Of a stretch of 64,000 nucleotides of DNA, positions 11,701 through 18,310 are shown one piece after another (the stretch's first letter is position 1; each line of letters starts with the position of its first letter). Source of the stretch: Beijerinckiaceae bacterium (GTDB lineage: Bacteria > Pseudomonadota > Alphaproteobacteria > Rhizobiales > Beijerinckiaceae); assembly GCA_947370975.1 (NCBI GenBank), contig CANBNG010000012.1, positions 1 through 64,000 of the forward strand, read 5' to 3'. A program made the position numbers and the translations under genes. The notes below the pieces were generated by a model that was not told where the DNA came from, searched no databases, and saw only the letters and a program-made list of their open reading frames with translations.

Positions 11701-12309
11701 CGCACTCGCGTTAACCTGCACCGGGTTCGTAAAGACGACCGTTGTGCCGTCTACCGACGCGATAGTGCCGTTCGAAAGGGTCGCCGAACCGAAGGACGCA
11801 TTCGCGCCTGCCGCGATGAGCGAATTCGCGCCGGCCATGGTCATGCCAGTGACGAAATAAGTGCCGTCAATATCCCTGGTCAAGGCAGGCGTGCCGCCGG
11901 GAGCCGTGATCGCGGTGATGTCAGTCGACTGGTTGATCAGATTGACGCTCAGATTCGAGAGCGCGATCTGTGCCACGCTGCCGCCCGTGCCGCCCCGCGC
12001 CACGTTGCCCGACAACTGGACGTTGTTCAGGTTGAGCGTCGCGTTCTGATCGACGAAGAAGACGCCGCCCAAACCGCCGCCGCCGCCGCTGCCTGCGCCG
12101 CCGCGGGTGGTGAAGTTCGTGAAATTCGTGTTCGAAAACGACATGCCCGAACCGACGAACGTGCCGGTGCCGCCAGCGCCGTCAACCGTTGAGTAATTGT
12201 ATGCCTGGGCCAGCACATTTGTCGGATTCAGGATCAACGACAGAAATGGCGTCAAAAACCAAGCAGAGCGATCGGTTCTCTTAATCTTCGACATGGTTCC
12301 GTTGGTCAT
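5791..12309 (-). CDS. Giant autotransporter (type Va) with Gly-rich and beta-helix passenger
   Basis: Predicted outer-membrane autotransporter of 2172 residues, intact in a single frame. Signal peptide at about residues 10-35 (FLTPFLSLILNPTNVLAQA). Next come NFTTRGGAGSGGGGGLGG and five imperfect ~50-residue repeats (about 130-465) with the core VGMxVxGxGIxxGTTI. Then follow PGRS-like glycine-rich blocks (about 507-537 and 610-722), then a long Ser/Thr/Asn-rich beta-helix with autotransporter-associated strand repeats such as GDGTLTLTSALNDFTGGLTV. The last ~270 residues form the translocator barrel, ending VDMSFKYILD. The last residue is Asp rather than the usual aromatic; Tyr is at position -4. 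The ATG at 12309 has GAGG 5 bases upstream. Role is probably adhesion or surface structure; the ligand is unknown. Confidence 0.9.
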   Translation of the reverse strand: MTNGTMSKIKRTDRSAWFLTPFLSLILNPTNVLAQAYNYSTVDGAGGTGTFVGSGMSFSNTNFTNFTTRGGAGSGGGGGLGGVFFVDQNATLNLNNVQLSGNVARGGTGGSVAQIALSNLSVNLINQSTDITAITAPGGTPALTRDIDGTYFVTGMTMAGANSLIAAGANASFGSATLSNGTIASVDGTTVVFTNPVQVNASAVKNLVGTSSLGSTTIILTTPTYGTADIAVGMAVYGANFAPGTKIASTTLDSNNKVSAVTLSAPPIGGTSFNFDAIGVTSFDATRFTASGNQITPTSQMAGIQVGMTVTGNGIASGTTITAIASNGVITLSQPVTGTPTAFTVSSTAAVTGSNVITLPSVRSDLVVGMKVSGTGIAANTTIVAVNGASLTLSSQVTSGTVAAVAAGNMILSASPVISSGGNTLTLSSVAGLKVGALLKGTDVPANAVISNINTATKVVTYRIDANAASLTTGGAMNGRTATGTVGSTGNNGLAGSMYSAILHDGEGSPGTNAYNAGNGNGAAGGVGGNGGDGSRGLPYNLDAMAAVTSSTLGALKDTLEAVAEGTPDPLPKPSAAAAKTGAIVMAWYDVAVATADLIKWQVDLGMGLVAHGGDGGSGGSGGDGSAFFGGGAGGKGGNGGTGATPITDGGAGGDGGSGGAGGFGAGGGAGGKGGDGGSNGSSVKGAAGDGGEAGFGAGGGSDGNGKGGGGGSGFGGAIFVRNGGTLSITGNALFENNGVLAGSSTNGGSAGESAGTDLFMMKGSNVTLSPGAGKTITFRGTIADDSSASMGGQWASGEGADIQITGGGLVQFEGANSYTGRTMIGGATLQAIDGDTIHTDSQIWFNGGGTIGQSLSDANAGVLLTSGDFNRRVGDLPNQVFWAGSGGFAAEEGGLTLNFGAIGSTARQTLVWDSNGFVPDGKTLVFGSAFGTGVVTLVNDVNLNTKTGRIAVYDNPDVTTDYVVLQGNFTNGSLIFNSAGYGGTTYMTGLSSLTNMTVQNGTIDTQYEDVIGRLFDPTIGGNLTVTGGTVKLRSAEKINALNVSALANLYTYDAITAGNIINGGSLTLNGGLTANDVTNGLTGTLKFAGETAVRDITNSGRMEIAAATSARNIVNNVRQSDGGIMMMTGDVTASGTVANYGVLGLAANLTVGSTVTNNGVLSVLGDFQGTNAEVAPATRTIITTGFNGSGVVNLGGATALVPNTLNLDQSGASTFTGFFTGAGALVKQGDGTLTLTSALNDFTGGLTVAAGGIDTTGGGNLADTLAVSVAQGATYTVGTTDTIASLSNAGATGISAGQWLTLTGDLINRGTGTLTVDGSLTVGGHTSNMLGGVIDINSGASAYLAGNLGNPGTINNRGYLSVAGITTNTSLHTLNMMSGSTTLLASLINTGNVVGNGSSFTVTNGVTNGATGLNGLTGAMTLNAGTNVFGTLTNNAGTINVGSSGGTLAVTGAYVQNGGSLTTTTSISTGSLSGAGGVITLTGLTTALNLNQTANGTYSGSITGTGSVNKNGSGTLTLNGAANSFSPTALFINAGGVAVNGAGILASALRVNISSGANLTLVSGDQSINNLNGSGTLNLNANNLTLANGGNFLGNVTGSGAVRVSSGAFSVAAGGSMGTSGVMNVTGNTSILNAAGALTADVLNVNGGGTLHLGALGGSGGTIDTNTMVVSGGGSLTGVGTIAGMNGGRSSTIIGLNGFLAPGNSPGVLTVDNLVLDTGSTTNMQAAGLGAPGTSGGYDQVVINGAMTLKPGSTLNLQKVGFEFGLAQKAQMFAFTPGAVSGNWGTVTSNFTNKVIYNVPTGTVIGLGDYTAASFTTAITGTANQASIEKALMVNNTGGVNQYYGGRLMEYVTTALAPASGTTVAKAFDRWSPEAYTGMMDHMTFSMLNSMPELGGYTSLANGKYSPYGSLARLGQETQHSTGYVVSKFTSTNVNVGMSQQTQAGQFSIGYAHSDGRTESNYMKGSATGEKVMAGASIPFAYADNLRATARVMYGFYTMSGTRETNLGNAAYGSLRGNTAVFGPGLEYVKSFDGMKLTATTELLGIKQHMQGFTETGVSALDAMSVRDQSGSAVVMKNDLRLGYALGQDSLGYVKLGLQQQLGKNMHTLTANAKSDAVSFTVQNPGLAATQLTVGMGANVYLTKKALLSMDLAAGTGGMSSVDMSFKYILD
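10140..10480 (-). repeat. Glycine-rich low-complexity block in autotransporter
   Basis: Codes for about 113 residues that are mostly GGxGG-type triplets (for example GGAGGKGGNGGTGATP and GGAGGDGGSGGAGGFGAGGG). On the plus strand the DNA is a dense run of gccgcc-type triplets. A smaller block of the same kind lies at about 10700-10790. The pattern resembles mycobacterial PE_PGRS domains in composition only. Such tracts are prone to slippage and length variation. Confidence 0.85.
10915..11925 (-). repeat. Five degenerate ~50-residue repeats in autotransporter passenger
   Basis: Recurring cores in order from the N-terminus: FVTGMTMAGANSLIAAG, IAVGMAVYGANFAPGTKI, IQVGMTVTGNGIASGTTI, LVVGMKVSGTGIAANTTI and LKVGALLKGTDVPANAVI. 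Each core is followed by a short V-x-L strand pair. The repeats are diverged at DNA level, so they are old rather than recent duplications. Extent is approximate. Confidence 0.7.
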
Positions 12310-13060
12310 AGATGCCTCATCTTGATTTTAATGCTGGCTTTCGTCGGCCATTCACTGAATTTCGGTCGCACGTTTCCTGCCGGGCCGGGATATGTACGTT
12401 CCCAAGGTCAAACTAACCTCGAAACCGCCACCCGAACCGAATCGCCGAACCGTTAACCAAGAGTTAGGAGGAATAGGCCTACAACAACAAGCATCCGCCG
12501 CAGCACTAACGTAATATTAACTAAAAATAATCTCAAATTACTTTTCTTTAATTGAAACAAAATAGATTTTGTACTGAATAAAATTTCAGACATTTCATAT
12601 TGTGTTACTTTTTGTTCAAATTACGCACAAACATCTCGGTATTAGATGCCTATGGCGTATGCCGCTTCTGTTTAAAAAACGGCTGAGAGCCCGATCTCGC
12701 AAAAGCTTTTCTAAAGCTTTCAAAAAAATTCTAAATATTTCCAAATTGCGCCCAAAATATAAATGCCGCGCCGGTAACAGGTAATGTAATCTGGAATCCA
12801 GAAAATAGAGCGCCATTTTCCTTGAAGTATTTTGGACTTCGCCACACATGCCGCGATCGGAAAAGCAATTAAAAGAGCAAATTTAACGCGCAATCTCAGT
12901 CGAGATTTTCAACATCGTCGGCTTGCACAAAATGACCCATGCCATGAGCCGGCAACTTTTGTCCGCATTATATAGTTACGAGCCAAAGGATCGCCTTCTG
13001 GAACATTGCCCGCAGCCAAAGCACAGCTTTCCCTCTTCGATTTCATTTGGGAGACGCATC
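12310..13060. promoter_or_regulatory. AT-rich intergenic region between autotransporter and HAD phosphatase genes
   Basis: Divergent 750-bp spacer. From about 12480 to 12930 the base composition drops sharply in GC relative to the rest of the window, with A/T runs such as ttaactaaaaataatctcaa. It must hold the promoters of both flanking genes. Short open frames at 12602-12784 (+) and 12616-12849 (-) have no ribosome binding site and look accidental. Low GC and A-tracts suit a binding site for H-NS/MucR/Ros-type silencers, but no specific operator could be defined. Confidence 0.6.
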
Positions 13061-14062
13061 ATGATTGTAACAAGCTGGGTGCGTCGGGTTGTTTTGCTTT
13101 GCCTGTTTTTGCTTCCCCTCGCCGGGAACGCCGTGGCGCAGCCGGCTGATCCCTTGCCCTCATGGAATGAGGGGGCAGCAAAACAAGCCATCCTGACTTT
13201 TGTTGCCAGTGTGACGCGCGAGGGCTCGGCGGATTTCGTGCCCCTGCCGCAGCGCATCGCGACCTTCGACAATGACGGAACCTTATGGGTCGAACAGCCC
13301 ATGTATGTTCAGCTGGCCTTCGCCATCGATCGCGTGAAAACGCTCGCCCCCATGCACCCTGAGTGGACTGGCAAACAGCCCTTCAAGGCAGCAATTGACG
13401 GCGACATGAAAGCGCTGGCAGAGGCAGGCGAGCACGGCTTGCTCGAACTGGTCATGGCAAGCCATGCGGGGATGACGACCGCGCAATTCGAGCAGATCGT
13501 GAAAGACTGGCTTGCAACGGCACGCCATCCAAAATTCAACCGGCCTTATACGGAGCTCGTCTATCAGCCCATGCTTGAGCTGCTGGCCTATCTGCGCGCG
13601 AATGGCTTCAAGACCTTCATTGTGTCAGGCGGCGGCGTTGAATTCGTGCGCGTCTGGAGCGAGCAGGTTTATGGCGTACCGCCCGAGCAGGTGGTGGGGT
13701 CCACGATCAAGACGCGCTTCCAGATGCGGGGCGATATTCCGGTGCTCTTTCGCCTGCCCGAAATCACCTTCATTGATGACAAGGGAGGCAAGCCTGTCGG
13801 CATCAATGCCTTCATCGGACGCCGCCCGATCGCTGCTTTTGGCAATTCGGACGGCGATCTTGAAATGTTGCAATGGACGACCAAAACAGCGGGACGCCGC
13901 TTCGGCCTGATCGTCCACCACACTGATGCAGAGCGCGAATTTGCCTATGACAGACACGCGGCCTTTGGTCGGCTGGACATGGCGCTGGAAGCCGCCGCCA
14001 TCGATGGCTGGACAGTCGTCGACATGAAGCGCGACTGGAAGCGGATCTTCAAGGCCCCGTGA
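13061..14062 (+). CDS. Secreted HAD-superfamily phosphatase
   Basis: Predicted periplasmic haloacid dehalogenase-fold phosphatase of 333 residues. A signal peptide (VVLLCLFLLPLAGNAVAQ) precedes the mature domain. Motif I is FDNDGTLWVEQP, with nucleophile Asp and acid/base Asp. Motif II is FIVSGGGVEF. Motif III/IV is FIDDKGGKPVGI followed by AFGNSDGDLEML, whose acidic residues bind Mg2+. This arrangement is that of the HAD-IB phosphoserine-phosphatase-like group; the substrate is unknown. The frame opens at 12923, but I chose the ATG at 13061 because GGGAG lies 7 bases upstream and the signal peptide then sits at the N-terminus. Confidence 0.85.
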   Translation: MIVTSWVRRVVLLCLFLLPLAGNAVAQPADPLPSWNEGAAKQAILTFVASVTREGSADFVPLPQRIATFDNDGTLWVEQPMYVQLAFAIDRVKTLAPMHPEWTGKQPFKAAIDGDMKALAEAGEHGLLELVMASHAGMTTAQFEQIVKDWLATARHPKFNRPYTELVYQPMLELLAYLRANGFKTFIVSGGGVEFVRVWSEQVYGVPPEQVVGSTIKTRFQMRGDIPVLFRLPEITFIDDKGGKPVGINAFIGRRPIAAFGNSDGDLEMLQWTTKTAGRRFGLIVHHTDAEREFAYDRHAAFGRLDMALEAAAIDGWTVVDMKRDWKRIFKAP

Positions 14063-14071
14063 GGGTCGATC

Positions 14072-14443
14072 TCAGCGCGAGCAGTCGGACACACGCAGCC
14101 GGCACTCGCCGTAATTGACGCGCTGACAGGCCTGGTAGGCCGCGTATTTTGCCGCTTCCCGGTTGGGACGCGTCGCAGCACCCCAGCCGCGATTGTTGGC
14201 CGTCGTTGCCAGAGCGCCGCAGGAATTGGCCCTGATACGCGTGACCACCACACAACCTCGGGTTCCGCATTCGGCCATGGCAGCGCGCGCAGCCTGCTGC
14301 GGGCGTGCATTCCAAGACCAGCCGGCGCGGCCCGAAAACTTGTCATAGGCGATGGCGCCATCGGCATGGGCCGCGAAGGTGGCGCAAAGGCTGGAGGCGC
14401 CGAGCGTCGCAATGACGAGGAGCGATTTACGAAACGACATCAT
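14072..14443 (-). CDS. DUF4189 domain protein, secreted
   Basis: Small exported protein of about 123 residues, convergent with the HAD phosphatase gene (9 bp apart). Signal peptide: SLLVIATLGASSLCATFAAHA. The mature part starts GAIAYDKFSGRAGWSWN and has six cysteines in the spacing typical of DUF4189: ECGTRGCVVV, NSCGAL, QACQRVNYGECRLRVSDC, implying disulfide bonds. Function is unknown; the domain recurs in secreted proteins of alphaproteobacteria. Two adjacent ATG codons (14443 and 14440) could serve as start; the frame extends further upstream without a ribosome binding site. Confidence 0.8.
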   Translation of the reverse strand: MMSFRKSLLVIATLGASSLCATFAAHADGAIAYDKFSGRAGWSWNARPQQAARAAMAECGTRGCVVVTRIRANSCGALATTANNRGWGAATRPNREAAKYAAYQACQRVNYGECRLRVSDCSR

Positions 14444-14549
14444 GCGGCGGAACCCTTCCTTGAGCACGGCAGCCGAATGCGCCGCACTCAAGCAATCTTA
14501 TGCGTTCATCACCAAACAACGCGTTACAAACATTCGATTAGTCAAAATG

Positions 14550-16172
14550 TTACTCGTGCAATCCGGGCGCTTCCTTGCCGGTGCGCGCGACATATTCCGT
14601 ATAGCCGCCACCATATTGATGGATGCCTTCGGGGGTAAGTTCCAGCACGCGGTTGGAAAGAGCTGCGAGGAAATGGCGATCGTGCGAGACGAAAAGCATC
14701 GCGCCGTCATATTGCGACAGCGCGGTGACGAGCATTTCCTTCGTCGCCATGTCGAGATGGTTGGTGGGCTCGTCCAGCACGAGGAAGTTCGGCGGATCGT
14801 AGAGCATCTTGGCCATCACGAGACGCGCCTTCTCGCCCCCTGACAGCACCCGGCACCGCTTTTCAACATCATCGCCCGAGAAGCCGAAACAACCGGCCAG
14901 GGCGCGCAACGCACCCTGCCCTGCCTGCGGGAAGGAATCCTCCAGCGACTGGAACACCGTGCGGTCGCCCTCAAGCAGCTCCATCGCATGCTGCGCGAAA
15001 TAGCCGAGCTTTACACTGCCCCCCAGCGTCACCGCGCCAGCATCCGGCTCGGTCGAGCCCGTGACCAGTTTCAGGAGCGTCGACTTGCCCGCGCCATTGA
15101 TGCCCATGACGCACCAGCGCTCACGGCGGCGGATCTGGAAGTCCAGCCCCTCATAAATGATGCGCTTGCCATAGCCCTTGTTCACATCCTTCAGGGTCAC
15201 GACATCTTCGCCGGAGCGGGGTGCGGGCGGGAATTCGAACAGGATCGTCTGGCGGCGCTTGGGCGGCTCCACCCGCTCGATCTTGTCGAGCTTCTTCACG
15301 CGGCTTTGCACCTGCGCGGCATGGGAGGCGCGCGCCTTGAAGCGCTCGATAAATTTGATTTCCTTGGCGAGCATCGCCTGCTGGCGCTCGAACTGCGCCT
15401 GCTGCTGCTTTTCATTCTGCGCGCGTTGCTGCTCGTAGAATTCGTAATCGCCCGAATAGGTCGTCAGGCCGCCGCCGTCGATTTCAACAATCTTGGTGAC
15501 GATGCGGTTCATGAACTCGCGGTCATGCGAGGTCATCAGCAAGGCGCCCTCGTAGCCTTTCAGAAATTCCTCAAGCCAGATGAGGCTTTCGAGATCGAGA
15601 TGGTTGCTCGGCTCATCGAGCAGCATGGCGTCTGGGCGCATGAGGAGAATGCGGGCAAGCGCCACGCGCATCTTCCAGCCGCCCGACAGCGCGCCGACAT
15701 CGCCGTCCATCATCTCTTCGGTGAAGCTCAGGCCGGCCAGCACTTCGCGCGCCCGGCCATCGAGCGCATAGCCATCAAGCTCCTCGAAGCGCCCCTGCAC
15801 TTCTCCATAGCGCTCGATGATCTCGTCCATCTCATCGAGACGGGCGGGATCGGCCATGGCGGCCTCGAGCTCGGCCAGCTCGGCAGCCACAGCGCTCACG
15901 GGGCCCGCGCCATCCATCACCTCGGCGACGGCGCTGCGCCCAAACATCTCGCCGACATCCTGGCTGAAATAGCCAATGGTCACGCCGCGATCGACGCCGA
16001 CCTGCCCTTCGTCTGGCAGTTCCTGCCCCGTAACCATGCGAAACAGCGTGGTCTTGCCCGCACCGTTGGGGCCTACGAGGCCGATCTTCTCTCCTTTGAG
16101 AAGCGTTGCCGAGGCTTCGATGAAGAGGATCTGATGACCATTCTGCTTGCTGATGTTTTCGAGGCGAATCAT
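14550..16172 (-). CDS. ABC-F family ATPase (ribosome-associated type)
   Basis: Soluble protein of 540 residues with two ABC nucleotide-binding domains and no membrane segment. Walker A motifs: GLVGPNGAGKTTLF (about 32-45) and MGINGAGKSTLL. Signature motifs: LSGGWKMRVALARIL and LSGGEKARLVMAKML. Walker B: MLLDEPSNHLDLES and LVLDEPTNHLD. The ~80-residue charged linker between domains (EQQRAQNEKQQQAQFERQQA, then KFIERFKARASHAAQ) is the P-site tRNA interaction motif of ABC-F proteins. These act on the ribosome as translation factors or resistance proteins; which subfamily (YbiT, Uup or EttA-like) cannot be fixed here. Monocistronic as far as can be seen. Confidence 0.92.
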   Translation of the reverse strand: MIRLENISKQNGHQILFIEASATLLKGEKIGLVGPNGAGKTTLFRMVTGQELPDEGQVGVDRGVTIGYFSQDVGEMFGRSAVAEVMDGAGPVSAVAAELAELEAAMADPARLDEMDEIIERYGEVQGRFEELDGYALDGRAREVLAGLSFTEEMMDGDVGALSGGWKMRVALARILLMRPDAMLLDEPSNHLDLESLIWLEEFLKGYEGALLMTSHDREFMNRIVTKIVEIDGGGLTTYSGDYEFYEQQRAQNEKQQQAQFERQQAMLAKEIKFIERFKARASHAAQVQSRVKKLDKIERVEPPKRRQTILFEFPPAPRSGEDVVTLKDVNKGYGKRIIYEGLDFQIRRRERWCVMGINGAGKSTLLKLVTGSTEPDAGAVTLGGSVKLGYFAQHAMELLEGDRTVFQSLEDSFPQAGQGALRALAGCFGFSGDDVEKRCRVLSGGEKARLVMAKMLYDPPNFLVLDEPTNHLDMATKEMLVTALSQYDGAMLFVSHDRHFLAALSNRVLELTPEGIHQYGGGYTEYVARTGKEAPGLHE

Positions 16173-16252
16173 GGGCTCACGGGACTGATTGAAATATGTT
16201 GCGGCGCCCTTATGCCATGGGGTGCTGCAGTCTGTCGCCTCTGCCTGTGCAA

Positions 16253-16819
16253 TCAGCCCTGCGACTCTTGCGCAAACCCCGCCTCCAGCTGCGCAATAAG
16301 GGCCTCGGCCTCCGCGCGCTCATGCTCCCACCAGCGGCTCGCGCGGATGACATCCTGCTGGGCGGGCGTGAAACGGTGGCCGATGACACGGGCGGGCGAG
16401 CCCACCGCAATGGCGAAATCGGGCACGTCGCGGTTGACGAAGGAATTTGCCCCGATCACCGCGCCAAGACCGATGGTCACGCCGCGCCGGACGATGGCAT
16501 CGACGCCGATCCACACATCCGGCCCGATCACGCACGGCGCTTTGGTCAGCTCATCATATGTGCAGGCGTAGAAAACGCTGCTGGTCGAGACACGATCAAG
16601 CTCGTGCTCGCCCATGCCAATGGAAACATTATTGGCAATCGAAACATAGCGGCCAAGCGTTGCGCGCGTGATGGCTGCGCCATGCCCGATGAAACTATAG
16701 GCACCGATCTCGCTGTCGCGCGTCACCACGGCGGAGGACGAGATTTTCACGCCCTTTGCGAGGGGCGCCTGACGGCTGACCAACTTGCGCGCGCCACGCA
16801 GTAGCGCTTTGACAGACAT
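16253..16819 (-). CDS. Left-handed beta-helix (hexapeptide) acyltransferase
   Basis: O-acetyltransferase of the LbH/CatB-like family, 188 residues. Hexapeptide repeats fill the middle: VTRDSEIGAYSFIGHGAAIT, then VSIANNVSIGMGEHEL with the likely catalytic His, then CVIGPDVWIGVDAIVRRGVT and GLGAVIGANSFVNRDVP. The C-terminus ends in a helical tail (QQDVIRASRWWEHERAEAEA). Relatives modify sugars or antibiotics; no glycan genes lie nearby, so the acceptor is unknown. The ATG at 16819 follows AAGG by 7 bases; the longer open frame to 16903 lacks a ribosome binding site. Confidence 0.85.
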   Translation of the reverse strand: MSVKALLRGARKLVSRQAPLAKGVKISSSAVVTRDSEIGAYSFIGHGAAITRATLGRYVSIANNVSIGMGEHELDRVSTSSVFYACTYDELTKAPCVIGPDVWIGVDAIVRRGVTIGLGAVIGANSFVNRDVPDFAIAVGSPARVIGHRFTPAQQDVIRASRWWEHERAEAEALIAQLEAGFAQESQG

Positions 16820-16989
16820 AATCTTACCTTTATGAAAACAAACATTAATTCTCTCCAAACGTGGCCTAAAATTTGGTAAAGAGCAAGCGCGGTCCGCCCC
16901 CATGTTTCACACTGCGCGCGATAATGATCGCGCGTGTACGCGCCCCCGTGCCATTATTTGTTAATGATTCGTAAAGGAGCGATTAAGTC

Positions 16990-17337
16990 GTGAACGAGGC
17001 TGAGCTGAACCATATTGCGCGCGTTGCGATGGAACTCGACGCGCTCGTGCCCAGGATTGCCGAGGCCATGCACGTCATGAAGCAGCCCGACGATTACCGC
17101 CGCCTTGCCTTGCTGCTCAAGCCGGCGGAAAAGTTTCTGCTCGATGCAGGCCCGATCGTTGCGCGTGCGCGGCCAGAGCCCGGACCGCTGCGGGACACCT
17201 GCGAACGCTTCATGCGCGAATTGCCGCGCCGCCTGCGGATGTTGCGCGATGCGCGCGCCATTTCACCTCCTGCCGCACCCGAGCCTCGCGTGCCATCGTT
17301 CCGCACACCGGCCTTTTCGCTGGCCCGCGCTGGCTGA
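16990..17337 (+). CDS. Hypothetical protein, 115 aa
   Basis: No family recognised. The N-terminal two thirds looks all-helical (ELNHIARVAMELDALVPRIA, then PDDYRRLALLLKPAEKFLLD and LRDTCERFMRELPRRLRML); the last 30 residues are Pro/Ala-rich and probably disordered. No signal peptide or membrane segment. The start is GTG at 16990, with AGGAG 10 bases upstream. It is convergent with the PilZ gene, 9 bp apart. Base composition and codon use match the neighbours, which supports a real gene. Confidence 0.6.
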   Translation: MNEAELNHIARVAMELDALVPRIAEAMHVMKQPDDYRRLALLLKPAEKFLLDAGPIVARARPEPGPLRDTCERFMRELPRRLRMLRDARAISPPAAPEPRVPSFRTPAFSLARAG

Positions 17338-17346
17338 TCGGCACTT

Positions 17347-17982
17347 TCAAAGCGTAACATCTGGATCGAAGGCCTCGATGGGAATGGCGCGGGCAAATTC
17401 CAGCGCGAAGCCGCCCGGGAAGCTGCGCAGGACGCGCCCGCGCGTCCGCCCGATGGTGACCCACAGGCCTTTGTCCGGCTGCACCTCGCTCAGGAGAGCG
17501 ACACCGCTGCGCGACAGGTCGATGATCTTGACCGCAGCCGCCCCACTCTCGCTCGTCAGAGAATAATCGACACGCCGCGGCTTGATAGATTCAAGGCCGC
17601 GTTCGCCATCCGCGCCCAGATGCTCGCGGTTGATGAGCCAGGTGAGCTGGTCGGCAATCTTGTCGCGCTTGCGCAAGGTGGCGCGGAAGGACATGCCGAA
17701 CCCATCTTCGGTCAGGCGCACTACCTCGCCCTGCAAGCCGCCGATGAGTTCAAGGTAGACGACGAGCCTTTGCCCCAGCGACGGGCGCACCTCGGCCTCC
17801 AGGCACATGCCGCCGGCAGAAACATCGATTGTCTGGAGATCGAATTCCGCCCCGTCGGCAAGAAGCCCCCGGCCCGCAAGGCGCACGGCGACACGCGCAT
17901 GACGCCGCTCGCAATGGACCAGCGCCCCTTCGAGATGGCGACCCAAAAGCCCGGTCATTTTTGCAGAAAATCTCGGCGTCAT
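17347..17982 (-). CDS. Tandem PilZ-domain protein (c-di-GMP receptor candidate)
   Basis: Cytosolic protein of about 211 residues with two PilZ-like units. The first has the c-di-GMP signature: RRHARVAVR (RxxxR) and, about 25 residues on, DVSAGGMCLEAE (DxSxxG). The second has KPRRVDYSLT and DLSRSGVALLSE; its DxSxxG is intact but the arginine motif is weaker. A bona fide c-di-GMP phosphodiesterase (EAL) is encoded 31 kb away. The frame opens with TTG at 17988; I use the ATG at 17982. No output domain is present, so it probably acts by protein contact. Confidence 0.82.
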   Translation of the reverse strand: MTPRFSAKMTGLLGRHLEGALVHCERRHARVAVRLAGRGLLADGAEFDLQTIDVSAGGMCLEAEVRPSLGQRLVVYLELIGGLQGEVVRLTEDGFGMSFRATLRKRDKIADQLTWLINREHLGADGERGLESIKPRRVDYSLTSESGAAAVKIIDLSRSGVALLSEVQPDKGLWVTIGRTRGRVLRSFPGGFALEFARAIPIEAFDPDVTL

Positions 17983-18310
17983 GTCCAAAGTGCCCGGAAC
18001 CGCAAAAACCGACAGCCCGCAGGGTATCGCTGACGCCTATCTAATATTCTGCTAATTACTTGCTGTGAAAAGATAAATTTAAAAAAATTGCAAATTTCAG
18101 AGCATCTCTGCCAAGCTGCCGATTGCCCCTTGATGGGTTTTCGAAGGCACCCTAGACTGTTCCTCACCAGGCCGGGCCCCTCTGGCAGCTTTCAAAAAGC
18201 TGCGATGTCGGACTGGACGTTTTGTGGCCCGGTTTCTCTGGCTCTGCTCCGGTGGTTTGGGCAGGGGTGCGATTCCGGCTCACTTCCCGTTCATGAAGTG
18301 GACCCCAGAT
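17983..18310. other. Spacer between PilZ and terC genes
   Basis: About 330 bases without a gene. It includes an AT-rich stretch at 18040-18100 suitable for promoters, then a GC-rich structured segment (18171-18232, listed separately) ahead of terC. Confidence 0.5.
18171..18232 (+). promoter_or_regulatory. Structured leader upstream of terC
   Basis: CCGGGCC (18172-18178) pairs with GGCCCGG (18226-18232) and encloses a perfect 8-bp hairpin GCAGCTTT-CAA-AAAGCTGC (18185-18203). Nested stems about 80 bases before the start suggest a regulatory 5' UTR. TerC genes of this type are often under the Mn2+-sensing yybP-ykoY riboswitch, but I could not match the conserved loops of that class here. Confidence 0.4.

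Noticed and set aside
12602..12849. Small genes in the AT-rich spacer (60 and 77 codons)
   Set aside because: No ribosome binding site, atypical composition and mutual overlap on opposite strands.
18100..18310. yybP-ykoY Mn2+ riboswitch before terC
   Set aside because: Stems are present, but the conserved loop sequences of the class could not be identified by eye, so it is listed only as a structured leader.
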